The translations under genes and the position numbers were made by a program. Below, one piece after another: positions 1 through 6,407 of a stretch of DNA of 10,979 nt (position 1 is its first letter; each line of letters starts with the position of its first letter). Origin of the DNA: JABWBR01 sp036741235 (lineage in GTDB: Bacteria; Bacteroidota; Bacteroidia; Chitinophagales; Saprospiraceae); NCBI GenBank assembly GCA_036741235.1, contig DAINSQ010000154.1, forward strand, positions 1 through 10,979, written 5' to 3'. The notes beneath the pieces are model-generated. The model was not told the DNA's origin and ran no database searches. It saw only the letters and a program-made list of their open reading frames with translations.

Positions 1-68
1 ACAACCTACAACCTACAACCCACAACCTACAACCTACAACCTACAACCTACAACCTACAACCTACACC
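1..68. repeat. 7-bp tandem repeat (ACAACCT)n, truncated by window edge
   Basis: Nine consecutive copies of ACAACCT fill bases 1-63. Only the third differs (last T to C at base 21), and a partial tenth copy (ACACC) follows. The array probably continues to the left of the window. It lies about 70 bp upstream of the start codon of the T9SS protein gene and is not part of any recognisable gene. A period of seven is not a multiple of three, so it does not look like a coding repeat. It resembles heptameric short tandem repeats seen between genes in some bacterial genomes; any function is unknown. Confidence 0.95.
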
Positions 69-81
69 AGAGAACCATCAT

Positions 82-89
82 CAAATTTG
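82..89 (+). promoter_or_regulatory. weak -7-like element upstream of the T9SS protein gene
   Basis: CAAATTTG differs from the Bacteroidota -7 consensus TAnnTTTG at one position and lies 47 bp upstream of the ATG at 137. No TTG-type -33 element stands at the expected distance, because that region is the heptamer array. This is a tentative promoter candidate only. Confidence 0.2.
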
Positions 90-136
90 AAACCCTTTGC
101 CTGGAAATACGTAGAAGAAACAAAACCGAGCTTGCT

Positions 137-2902
137 ATGTCGACATTGTACAAAAAGGGACTTATTGCGACGGCCGTTGCAATACTATTGATGTGTGGAA
201 ACATTAGCGCAGAAAAAGAGTGGGGGATGGATGATCCCTGTTGCAGCATTCCGCACGACATGACGATTGCCTGCAACCAGCTACCCGCAGGGTTTAACCC
301 CAGTAGCATACCGCAATTGGTACAATTATTCGGATCGCCGCAATCGCAGGGTGGGGGATGTCCATATTATTATTGGACGGAACTGCCGCCTGTCGTCAAC
401 CTCAACAATTGTGAGGTAGGGACCATCACCAGGCGGTTCCAGGCATATGGAGGGGGCTGGAACGGAGGCACTTACACTTGTCAGCAACTCATCACCATTA
501 CAGAAGCGCACCACTACGAGATACGTTTCCCGCCCGATGCCGCCGGTTATTGCCAACTTCCTCAAGCTGAGAATATTATAGCCAACGAGCTGGCCTGCGA
601 TTTATTGGCGGTAAGCGTGAACGACCTCAATTTTCAAGTGTCGGGCGACGCCTGCTACAAAATCCTGCGAACTTACCGGGTCATTAACTGGTGCGAATAC
701 GACGGGTATTCGGCGCCCTACATCGTTGGACGCGATGAAGACTGCGACAATGTGCCCGGCGACGAAGCCGTGTGGGTGATCAGAAAGCCCAACGGTCAGG
801 TATTTATTGACCGGACCAACAATCCCAATGACGGCAACCCTGCCATTGGCGCTTTGAATACCTTTTGCGGGCATACCGGCGTACCCGGTTATTGGCGCAA
901 TTTCTATCAAACGCCGGGTTCGCCCCATTACGCCAACAGGGGATTCTGGCAGTATACCCAGCATATTAAAGTTTACGACGATGTAAAGCCGCAAATTACT
1001 TTTACGCCGCCGCAACCTTTCTGCAGTTACAGCAGCAATATACAGGCAGGTTGTCCCGGACCGGTTCAGATTCCCTTTGCGATAAATGAAACTTGCAGTG
1101 ACGAGTTAGAAATCAAATTATTTTTGTTTGCTTTCAACCAGCCGGTTGCACTTACGCCTGCCAATAACCGGGCAGTGGAATTTATTACAGGGACCTATCC
1201 CAATTACACCATTAGCGGCAATTTCCCCATAGGGCAGCATACCTTTGAACTGCATGTAAAAGACGGCTGCGGCAATGTTGAATCGGTGCAAATTCCATTT
1301 TCGGTTATCGACTGCAAGGCGCCGACGCCCATTTGCATTCACGGCATTTCCACCCATTTAATGCCTGTAATAGGCGCCGATGACGGCATGATCGAGCTTT
1401 GGGCAATTGATTTTATTAGTAGTTTTAGTTCAGATTGTACGCCTCCGCTCAAATATTCGATCAATAAAGTTGGCGATACGCCTGATTCAAATCAAAGCGG
1501 TATTCAGTTGACCTGCGCCGATGGCGACTCGGTGGCTATTGCCATATATACCTGGGATAGCGCCTATAATCCCTACGCTGTTCAGCCCGACGGTACGCTG
1601 GGAGGCCCCAATTATGCCCATTGTGTGACATACGTATTGCTGAAAAACTGGGAGGAAATATGCGGTACGCCGCCGCCCCTTGCAGCATCGGGTTTTATTC
1701 ACACGCCGGTAGACAGCGCCGTTGCAGGGGCGATGGTACAGCTCAGCGGCGGCATGGCTGATACTACCTGGTCGAGTAATGTTGGGCAATTCGATTTTCA
1801 GTCGCTCCCCATGGCTTACGATTATACCATCACGCCGTTTAAAGACGGCGACGATTTGGAGGGGATATCTACTGCGGACCTGATTTTATTAAAAAGACAT
1901 TTGATGGGGCTCGATACAATTGATTCCCCATATGCGCTGATTGCCGCCGACCTTGATAATTCCGGTGTTATTGACCAGTCCGACCACGATATACTCCTGG
2001 CGCTTGTACTGCATATTGATACTGTGATAGCCAACAACAGCAGTTGGCGATTTGTGGATGCTGCATACGAATTTCCTGATCCGGCGAATCCCTGGAGCTC
2101 CCCTTTTCCTGAGATGATAGCGCTGGATTCGTTGATGGAAGCGGTTGATAGTCTGGCGTTTATCGCAATAAAAATTGGCGACATCAATTGTAGTCTGTTG
2201 CCTGCCCATTCATCGTTGCAGAGCCAGGATATTGAAGACAGGGCGGTATTGGGTTACCAACTCATCATTCAAGACAAGTATTGCTCCGGGGGTGGCGAAT
2301 ATACTGCCGTTGTAGCCTTGCCGGAAGGCCTGCCCATACAAGGCGGGCAAATAGCTTTGCAATGGCCGGCGGGCGTCATCTCTTCGGTACAAGTGAAGGG
2401 AGAGAGCGGCATCGATTTGAACGCTGTGGCGGTAGCTAACAACAAGTTGGCATTAAGTTGGATGACGCTGCGTGAAATAGCTCATGGGCAATTGCTTGAA
2501 ATATCGTTCAGGGCAAACGAAGACGGATTGCTCAGCAATTGGCTATCGGTTGATGAATCGCAATTCAAAGCCGAATTCGTTGCTTATGACAACACATCTG
2601 GACCTTTGCGCCTCGAATTTCTCACAGCCAAGGATCAGCCGCAACTATTTCAAAACAGCCCTAACCCTACGCGGGAATCAACAACGATATCGTTTTACCT
2701 GCCCGAACCGGCAAGTGCCGTTGTAACGGTACAAACGCTTACCGGACAGGTGATTGCGCGTTGGGATGGTCAATATGAGGCTGGGGTTCACCAGTTGCTA
2801 TTGCAAAGGGAAGACATACCGGCCGGCGGCGTATTGATTTACACCCTGGAAACTCCGGGATACCGGTTGGCCAGAAAAATGGTAATATTGGGCGGTAATT
2901 AA
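137..2902 (+). CDS. T9SS-secreted modular protein with dockerin-like and cohesin-like domains
   Basis: The 921-residue product is predicted to be exported and either cell-surface attached or released. Residues 1-25 form a signal peptide (KK, then a hydrophobic core, cleavage likely after ISA). Residues ~30-285 are a Cys- and aromatic-rich region, and ~285-400 an Ig/HYR-like beta domain ending in a DGCGN...DCKAPTP stretch typical of Saprospiria surface proteins. Residues ~510-565 resemble a carboxypeptidase-regulatory-like beta sandwich. A dockerin-like pair of calcium loops follows: a weaker one at 570-581 (Leu at loop position 5) and a textbook EF-hand loop at 605-616 (D605, D607, S609, D613, D616). 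Residues ~705-830 look like a cohesin-type beta sandwich. The last ~85 residues (from about 837, with QNSPNP at 839-844 and a closing ARKMVIL) are a type A T9SS sorting domain, normally cleaved on export. No catalytic domain is visible, so the role is probably structural, adhesive or scaffold-like. The ATG at 137 is chosen because the signal peptide begins there. It ends 5 bp from the convergent small membrane gene. Domain limits were judged by eye. Confidence 0.85.
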   Translation: MSTLYKKGLIATAVAILLMCGNISAEKEWGMDDPCCSIPHDMTIACNQLPAGFNPSSIPQLVQLFGSPQSQGGGCPYYYWTELPPVVNLNNCEVGTITRRFQAYGGGWNGGTYTCQQLITITEAHHYEIRFPPDAAGYCQLPQAENIIANELACDLLAVSVNDLNFQVSGDACYKILRTYRVINWCEYDGYSAPYIVGRDEDCDNVPGDEAVWVIRKPNGQVFIDRTNNPNDGNPAIGALNTFCGHTGVPGYWRNFYQTPGSPHYANRGFWQYTQHIKVYDDVKPQITFTPPQPFCSYSSNIQAGCPGPVQIPFAINETCSDELEIKLFLFAFNQPVALTPANNRAVEFITGTYPNYTISGNFPIGQHTFELHVKDGCGNVESVQIPFSVIDCKAPTPICIHGISTHLMPVIGADDGMIELWAIDFISSFSSDCTPPLKYSINKVGDTPDSNQSGIQLTCADGDSVAIAIYTWDSAYNPYAVQPDGTLGGPNYAHCVTYVLLKNWEEICGTPPPLAASGFIHTPVDSAVAGAMVQLSGGMADTTWSSNVGQFDFQSLPMAYDYTITPFKDGDDLEGISTADLILLKRHLMGLDTIDSPYALIAADLDNSGVIDQSDHDILLALVLHIDTVIANNSSWRFVDAAYEFPDPANPWSSPFPEMIALDSLMEAVDSLAFIAIKIGDINCSLLPAHSSLQSQDIEDRAVLGYQLIIQDKYCSGGGEYTAVVALPEGLPIQGGQIALQWPAGVISSVQVKGESGIDLNAVAVANNKLALSWMTLREIAHGQLLEISFRANEDGLLSNWLSVDESQFKAEFVAYDNTSGPLRLEFLTAKDQPQLFQNSPNPTRESTTISFYLPEPASAVVTVQTLTGQVIARWDGQYEAGVHQLLLQREDIPAGGVLIYTLETPGYRLARKMVILGGN

Positions 2903-2907
2903 GTCGG

Positions 2908-3135
2908 CTACTCCATAAACTCCTCCCGATCGGGGTTGGTCAGCGCCAGGTACATAATCACCAGGCCTGTCACCAGCATGATCACCTGTATCAGGAACCC
3001 CAGGGCGCCTGGCAGGGCGGATATCCATTTCATAAAAATGAATTGGGCCCCTATCAGGTTGAGAATGACGGAGAGCAGGCCGATACTTGCGATAAGAAAA
3101 CCCAAAATGGCGTAAAGCCCTTTATTTTTTTTCAT
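2908..3135 (-). CDS. small two-helix membrane protein, function unknown
   Basis: The 75-residue protein starts with MKKNKG and has two hydrophobic segments, about residues 7-34 and 43-65. A short polar tail follows (NPDREEFME). The pattern suggests an inner-membrane hairpin with both ends on the cytoplasmic side (lysines at the N terminus); this topology is inferred. I recognise no family. An upstream in-frame start at 3186 would add 17 residues of poor hydrophobic pattern, so the ATG at 3133-3135 is preferred. It is convergent with the T9SS gene (5 bp between stops) and divergent from the HMG-CoA lyase-like gene. A -7 element at 3239-3246 could drive it through a leader of roughly 100 nt. 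That it is a real gene is supported by codon-length conservation of the hydrophobic pattern and its position filling an otherwise empty gap, but it is short. Confidence 0.65.
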   Translation of the reverse strand: MKKNKGLYAILGFLIASIGLLSVILNLIGAQFIFMKWISALPGALGFLIQVIMLVTGLVIMYLALTNPDREEFME

Positions 3136-3172
3136 ACAAAATACTTTTACAGACGTTATTAGGTTAAGGCTG

Positions 3173-3201
3173 TTGTTAAACAGCAAAAGTGCCTAACTTT
3201 G
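3173..3201 (+). promoter_or_regulatory. Bacteroidota-type promoter for the HMG-CoA lyase-like gene
   Basis: TTG at 3173-3175 and TAACTTTG at 3194-3201 match the -33 (TTG) and -7 (TAnnTTTG) elements of the primary sigma factor of Bacteroidota. The gap is 18 bp, slightly short of or equal to the usual 19-21 depending on how the boxes are counted. Transcription would start near 3207, giving a leader of about 100 nt before the ATG at 3311. This is the only candidate here with both boxes. Confidence 0.55.
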
Positions 3202-3238
3202 TTCAGCGGGCAAAGGCTGATAGCGATTTGCTATTAAC

Positions 3239-3246
3239 CAAAGATA
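3239..3246 (-). promoter_or_regulatory. -7 element TATCTTTG facing left
   Basis: On the minus strand, 3246-3239 reads TATCTTTG, an exact match to TAnnTTTG and the same octamer found before pyrR and argS. No clear TTG lies at -33. It would start a transcript near 3232 reading into the small membrane protein gene. It faces the rightward promoter at 3173-3201, so the two predicted transcripts would overlap by about 25 bp at their 5' ends. Confidence 0.4.
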
Positions 3247-3310
3247 TGCTTAAAATGTGACTGTTTAGGAGGGTTTAGCGCCTTAACCTCACTCAAATCT
3301 GTATATTGTG

Positions 3311-4165
3311 ATGATAAAAATAATAGAATGCCCTCGCGATGCGATGCAAGGCATCAAAACATTCATACCTACGCAAATAAAAACCGAGTATATCAACCAG
3401 TTGTTAAAAATCGGCTTTGATACGCTCGATTTCGGCAGTTTTGTATCGCCCAAAGCCATTCCGCAAATGCGCGATACGGCGGAGGTATTGGCCGGGCTCG
3501 ACCTGGGCGGCGCCAAAACCAAATTGCTCGCCATTGTTGCCAATCGTCGCGGCGCCGAGGATGCCTGCGCTTTCGAAGAAATCGCCTATCTGGGTTATCC
3601 TTTTTCCATATCTGAAACGTTCCAATTGCGCAATACCAACGCCTCTATCGCCGAATCCGTAGAGCGCGTAAAAGAAATCCAGGAGTTGTGCGTAGCCAAT
3701 GGAAAAGCGCTTGTGATTTATATATCGATGGGTTTCGGCAATCCCTATGGTGATCCCTGGAATGTAGAAACAGTACATCGGTGGGTAGACGAATTGGCGG
3801 GGCTGGGTATTCATATCTTCCAATTATCAGACACCATAGGCGTGGCTAGTCCGGACAGCATTGCCTATTTATTCCGCAACCTGATACCGGCATATCCACA
3901 ATTGGAGATCGGCGCTCATTTTCACACTACGCCGACTACCTGGCGGGAAAAAATAGAGACGGCTTACGAAAATGGTTGTCGGCGTTTTGACGGGGCCATC
4001 AAGGGTTACGGGGGCTGCCCCATGGCCAAAGACGACCTCACCGGCAACATGCCCACCGAAAACATGGTATATTTTTTTCTGGAGCGGCAAGCGCCGATGG
4101 GCATTGACCTGGAGCAATTCGGCAAGTCTGTTGTAATGGCTGAGCGCCTTTTTACCGCATACTAG
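3311..4165 (+). CDS. HMG-CoA lyase family protein (DRE-TIM metallolyase)
   Basis: The 284-residue TIM-barrel enzyme is predicted to cleave 3-hydroxy-3-methylglutaryl-CoA to acetoacetate and acetyl-CoA, the last step of leucine degradation, in the cytoplasm. Family signatures seen are PRD at residues 8-10 (the substrate/metal Arg-Asp), SFVSPKAIPQM at 43-53, DTIGVA at 174-179, the metal-binding HFH at 203-205, and GYGGCPMA at 232-239 with the catalytic Cys at 236. A TGN follows, whose Asn246 matches the last metal-site residue. This combination separates it from isopropylmalate and homocitrate synthases, which lack the GGCP loop. Asp40 stands where the human enzyme has Glu72 (alignment from memory), so substrate preference may differ. 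It is a little shorter than typical bacterial HMG-CoA lyases (~300). A GTG at 3308 directly precedes the ATG at 3311; the ATG is chosen. The Mpo1-like gene follows after 60 bp and may be co-transcribed. Confidence 0.85.
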   Translation: MIKIIECPRDAMQGIKTFIPTQIKTEYINQLLKIGFDTLDFGSFVSPKAIPQMRDTAEVLAGLDLGGAKTKLLAIVANRRGAEDACAFEEIAYLGYPFSISETFQLRNTNASIAESVERVKEIQELCVANGKALVIYISMGFGNPYGDPWNVETVHRWVDELAGLGIHIFQLSDTIGVASPDSIAYLFRNLIPAYPQLEIGAHFHTTPTTWREKIETAYENGCRRFDGAIKGYGGCPMAKDDLTGNMPTENMVYFFLERQAPMGIDLEQFGKSVVMAERLFTAY

Positions 4166-4225
4166 CGTAAAAAATCGAGGTTTGTTCGTATTTTGGGTTG
4201 AAAAGCAAAACAAAAACGGACGTCT

Positions 4226-4699
4226 ATGGCCAAAACGATGCAATGGTTTCTCGACAAATACGGCGAGAGCCACCAAAATGCGACCAATAAACTCATACAC
4301 TGGGTATGTGTGCCCAGTATCATGTTCAGCTTATTCGGCTTATTGTACAGCATACCTTTTTTGGCCGAGCGCCATTTGTACGCCAATTGGGCGGCAGTAG
4401 CGCTGGTACTGGCACTGGGGTACTACCTGCGCCTCTCAACGCCGATGTTTCTCGGATTTGTTGTAATTGGGGGACTCATGCTGTGGGGCAACAACGCCAT
4501 TTATGAAGCCACAGGCCGTAATGCGGGGCAGTTGGCGTTGATTTCTGTGGTCATTTTTGTAGCGGCATGGATAGGGCAATTCATCGGCCACAAAATTGAA
4601 GGCAAAAAACCCTCGTTTTTTGAAGACCTTCAATTCCTGCTCATCGGCCCGGCGTGGCTACTTCATTTTATTTATAAAAAAACAGGTATTGATTATTAG
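4226..4699 (+). CDS. Mpo1-like (DUF962) membrane protein
   Basis: The 157-residue protein belongs to the DUF962/Mpo1-like family. Yeast Mpo1 is an Fe(II)-dependent dioxygenase of the endoplasmic reticulum that shortens 2-hydroxy fatty acids by one carbon (alpha-oxidation). Here the signature YGESHQNATNKLIH at residues 12-25 holds His16 and His25, and the second signature GHKIEGKKP at 121-129 holds His122. These are the conserved His positions thought to bind iron. Hydrophobic segments at about 28-45, 51-68, 73-89, 102-121 and 136-150 indicate four or five membrane passes in the inner membrane. A possible substrate is a 2-hydroxylated acyl chain of sphingolipids, sulfonolipids or ornithine lipids, which many Bacteroidota make; this is inference. 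It lies 60 bp after the HMG-CoA lyase-like gene on the same strand. No clear promoter of its own is seen (TATTTTG at 4189-4195 is one base short). Its stop codon overlaps that of convergent pyrB. Confidence 0.85.
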   Translation: MAKTMQWFLDKYGESHQNATNKLIHWVCVPSIMFSLFGLLYSIPFLAERHLYANWAAVALVLALGYYLRLSTPMFLGFVVIGGLMLWGNNAIYEATGRNAGQLALISVVIFVAAWIGQFIGHKIEGKKPSFFEDLQFLLIGPAWLLHFIYKKTGIDY

Positions 4700-5628
4700 C
4701 GCTTGGCTGCCAGCAGGTACAACACGGCCATGCGAATAGCCACGCCGTTTTCTACTTGCTGGAGAATGATAGAATGGGAGCTATCGGCCAGGTCGCTGGT
4801 GATCTCCACCCCGCGATTAATGGGGCCGGGGTGCATAATGACGATCGGTTTGCCCAGGCTGTCGAGTAGCTGGCGGTTGATGCCGTAATATTGGGCGTAT
4901 TCGCGCAGCGAGGGGAAATACTTGAGATCCTGTCGTTCTAGTTGAATGCGCAGCACGTTGGCCACATCGCACCATTCCAGCGTTTCTCTGACCTGGTGCG
5001 ACACCCTTACTCCCAGCGACTGGATATACTTGGGCATCAGTGTGGGGGGGCCGCAAACGGTGACTTCGGCGCCCAGTTTGTTGAGGCAGTATATATTGCT
5101 CAAAGCGACGCGCGAATGCAGGATATCGCCGAAAATAGCCACCTTTTTGCCGGCCGGATCGCCGAGTTGTTCGCGAATAGAGTAGGCGTCGAGCAAAGCC
5201 TGGGTAGGGTGCTCGTGGGTGCCGTCGCCGGCGTTGATAATATTGGCATTAATGTGGTGCGATAAAAAATGGGGCGCTCCCGGCGCCGGATGCCGCATCA
5301 CGACCATATCCACTTTCATGGAAAGGATATTATTGACCGTATCCAGCAAAGTTTCGCCTTTAGTGACGGAGGAAGACGAAGAAGAAAAGTTGAGCACATC
5401 GGCAGACAGGCGTTTTTCTGCCAGCTCAAACGAAATGCGGGTTCGCGTAGAATTTTCAAAAAACAGATTGGCAATAGTGAGATCGCGCAGGGAAGGCACT
5501 TTTTTGATAGGCCGGTTGATCACCTCTTTGAATTCGTCGGCGGTTTCGAAGATGAGTTGAATATCTTCTGCCGTGAGCGGTTTGATGCCCAATAAGTGAT
5601 TTACGCTCAATTGTTGAATACTGCTCAT
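4696..5628 (-). CDS. pyrB: aspartate carbamoyltransferase catalytic subunit
   Basis: The 310-residue cytoplasmic enzyme condenses carbamoyl phosphate with L-aspartate to N-carbamoyl-L-aspartate, the committed step of pyrimidine synthesis. Catalytic motifs are all present: FFENSTRTR at 56-64 (carbamoyl-phosphate loop), the Ser/Lys loop with Lys90 before GETL, MRHP at 111-114, HEHPTQALLDA at 138-148, FGDILHSRV at 166-174, VLRIQLER at 225-232 and HPGPINRGVEI at 266-276. Length is normal for a PyrB catalytic chain, and no dihydroorotase or regulatory domain is fused. The start at 5628 gives the usual short N terminus and lies only 3 bp after the pyrR stop, so the two are translated from one message. 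The TAA stop (4696-4698) overlaps the TAG of the convergent Mpo1-like gene. No pyrI regulatory chain is found nearby. Confidence 0.98.
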   Translation of the reverse strand: MSSIQQLSVNHLLGIKPLTAEDIQLIFETADEFKEVINRPIKKVPSLRDLTIANLFFENSTRTRISFELAEKRLSADVLNFSSSSSSVTKGETLLDTVNNILSMKVDMVVMRHPAPGAPHFLSHHINANIINAGDGTHEHPTQALLDAYSIREQLGDPAGKKVAIFGDILHSRVALSNIYCLNKLGAEVTVCGPPTLMPKYIQSLGVRVSHQVRETLEWCDVANVLRIQLERQDLKYFPSLREYAQYYGINRQLLDSLGKPIVIMHPGPINRGVEITSDLADSSHSIILQQVENGVAIRMAVLYLLAAKR

Positions 5629-5631
5629 GCC

Positions 5632-6195
5632 TTATCCTTGTTCTGCTTCCTGTTTATTCGCGAACAAAAGCACCCTGTCGGCGCCGTTACTTTCGGCCCA
5701 TTCCACCCGCACGTAGGCTTCGTCCAAAGCGTCAATCGTGATGCCCTTGTAATCAGCCTGAATAGGCAGGTGGCGGTTAAACCGGCGATCGACCAAAGCC
5801 AGCAGCTTCACCTGGCGGGCTCTTCCATAGTGGTTGAGCGCGGTGAGCGCCGCCTGAACGGTGCGGCCGCTGTACAATACGTCGTCTACCAATATGACGT
5901 TTTTGTCATCAACGAGAAACTCCATTTCCGTTACGCTGGCTTTCAGGGGTTTGGCGCGCATGCGAAAGTCGTCGCGATAAAACGTGATATCCAATTTGCC
6001 GTAGGGAAAATTGGTTTTTCCAAGAAAATGTTGAAGCCGGGCGTAGATGCGGTCGGCCAGCCAAACGCCCCTGGGCTGAATGCCCACCAGGCAGGTATCA
6101 TCAAAGTTGTCATAAGCTTCGATCAGTTGATGGCACAACCTGTCGATGGTTAATGAAAACCTTTCCTGATCGAGTATGACGCGTCCCTTGTTCAT
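5632..6195 (-). CDS. pyrR: PyrR bifunctional pyrimidine regulator / uracil phosphoribosyltransferase
   Basis: The 187-residue protein is a type I phosphoribosyltransferase. The PRPP loop VILVDDVLYSGRT occupies residues 100-112, and the PyrR-specific stretch ALVDRR...RHLPIQADYKG spans about 133-151, aligning to Bacillus subtilis PyrR almost without gaps. In Firmicutes PyrR binds pyr mRNA in response to UMP and also converts uracil plus PRPP to UMP. Here the catalytic loop is intact. Of the B. subtilis residues I remember as implicated in RNA binding, Arg19, His22 and Arg141 are kept. Positions 18 (Thr to Asp), 27 (Arg to Ala), 140 (His to Asn) and 152 (Lys to Ile) differ. Together with the very short leader this leaves RNA-based control uncertain, while uracil salvage remains plausible. 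It is the first gene of the pyrR-pyrB operon, with 3 bp between them. The ATG at 6195 aligns with the usual PyrR N terminus. Confidence 0.95.
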   Translation of the reverse strand: MNKGRVILDQERFSLTIDRLCHQLIEAYDNFDDTCLVGIQPRGVWLADRIYARLQHFLGKTNFPYGKLDITFYRDDFRMRAKPLKASVTEMEFLVDDKNVILVDDVLYSGRTVQAALTALNHYGRARQVKLLALVDRRFNRHLPIQADYKGITIDALDEAYVRVEWAESNGADRVLLFANKQEAEQG

Positions 6196-6200
6196 AATTG

Positions 6201-6208
6201 CAAAGATA
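6201..6208 (-). promoter_or_regulatory. -7 element of the pyrR-pyrB promoter
   Basis: Minus-strand 6208-6201 reads TATCTTTG, an exact TAnnTTTG match, and only five bases (6196-6200) separate it from the pyrR ATG. Since transcription starts a few bases after this box, the message would be leaderless or nearly so. No TTG is found at the -33 distance. A short inverted repeat (CGCCC...GGGCG, 6216-6231) sits immediately upstream, between the two expected promoter boxes. Confidence 0.5.
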
Positions 6209-6215
6209 GGCGATG

Positions 6216-6231
6216 CGCCCGATAATGGGCG
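6216..6231. promoter_or_regulatory. short inverted repeat in the pyrR promoter region (possible operator)
   Basis: CGCCC (6216-6220) and GGGCG (6227-6231) are reverse complements around a 6-base centre (GATAAT). The site begins 8 bp upstream of the pyrR -7 box, where a repressor would block RNA polymerase. A GGCGAT hexamer also occurs twice here (6209-6214 and 6228-6233). The arms are short and could be chance. Confidence 0.2.
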
Positions 6232-6299
6232 ATTTGATTTTTTAAAAAAAAACTGAAAATCCGTTTAAACCTTTTTTAACCGCGTAAGTCTTAAAAGCG

Positions 6300-6355
6300 T
6301 ATTCGGCCAACAAGCGCCTGCAAACGCAGCGGATAGCCGAATAGATGCGCGCATC
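6300..6355 (+). promoter_or_regulatory. structured segment upstream of the lipoprotein gene
   Basis: TATTCGGC (6300-6307) and GCCGAATA (6336-6343) form a perfect 8-bp stem. The loop contains a second small hairpin, CTGC-AAAC-GCAG (6318-6329). Directly after it comes a perfect 12-bp palindrome, GATGCGCGCATC (6344-6355). The segment lies 53 bp before the lipoprotein ATG. It may be a 5' leader structure or a protein-binding site; no run of T follows, so it is not an intrinsic terminator. The rest of the 6196-6407 spacer holds the pyrR promoter, an A/T-rich tract around 6234-6280, and no exact TAnnTTTG element reading right. Confidence 0.4.
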
Positions 6356-6407
6356 GCTGATTGTTGAATTTCTCATCATTTATTTTAATAAAAAAACATC
6401 TATTGCT

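Noticed and set aside
1..68. CRISPR array
   Set aside because: The units are 7 bp with no spacers; it is a simple tandem repeat.
3136..3186. Longer start at 3186 for the small membrane protein
   Set aside because: The added 17 residues would place a polar stretch before the MKKNK signal-like start, which is the natural membrane-protein N terminus.
4181..4195. Promoter of the Mpo1-like gene (TATTTTG)
   Set aside because: One base short of TAnnTTTG and without a -33 box at the right distance.
4690..4720. Terminator hairpin between the Mpo1-like gene and pyrB
   Set aside because: Only a short imperfect TGGC-T-GCCA is present, with no T run on either strand.
5596..6153. A 185-codon open frame on the + strand, antisense to pyrR
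   Set aside because: Fully explained by pyrR, whose catalytic motifs are intact.
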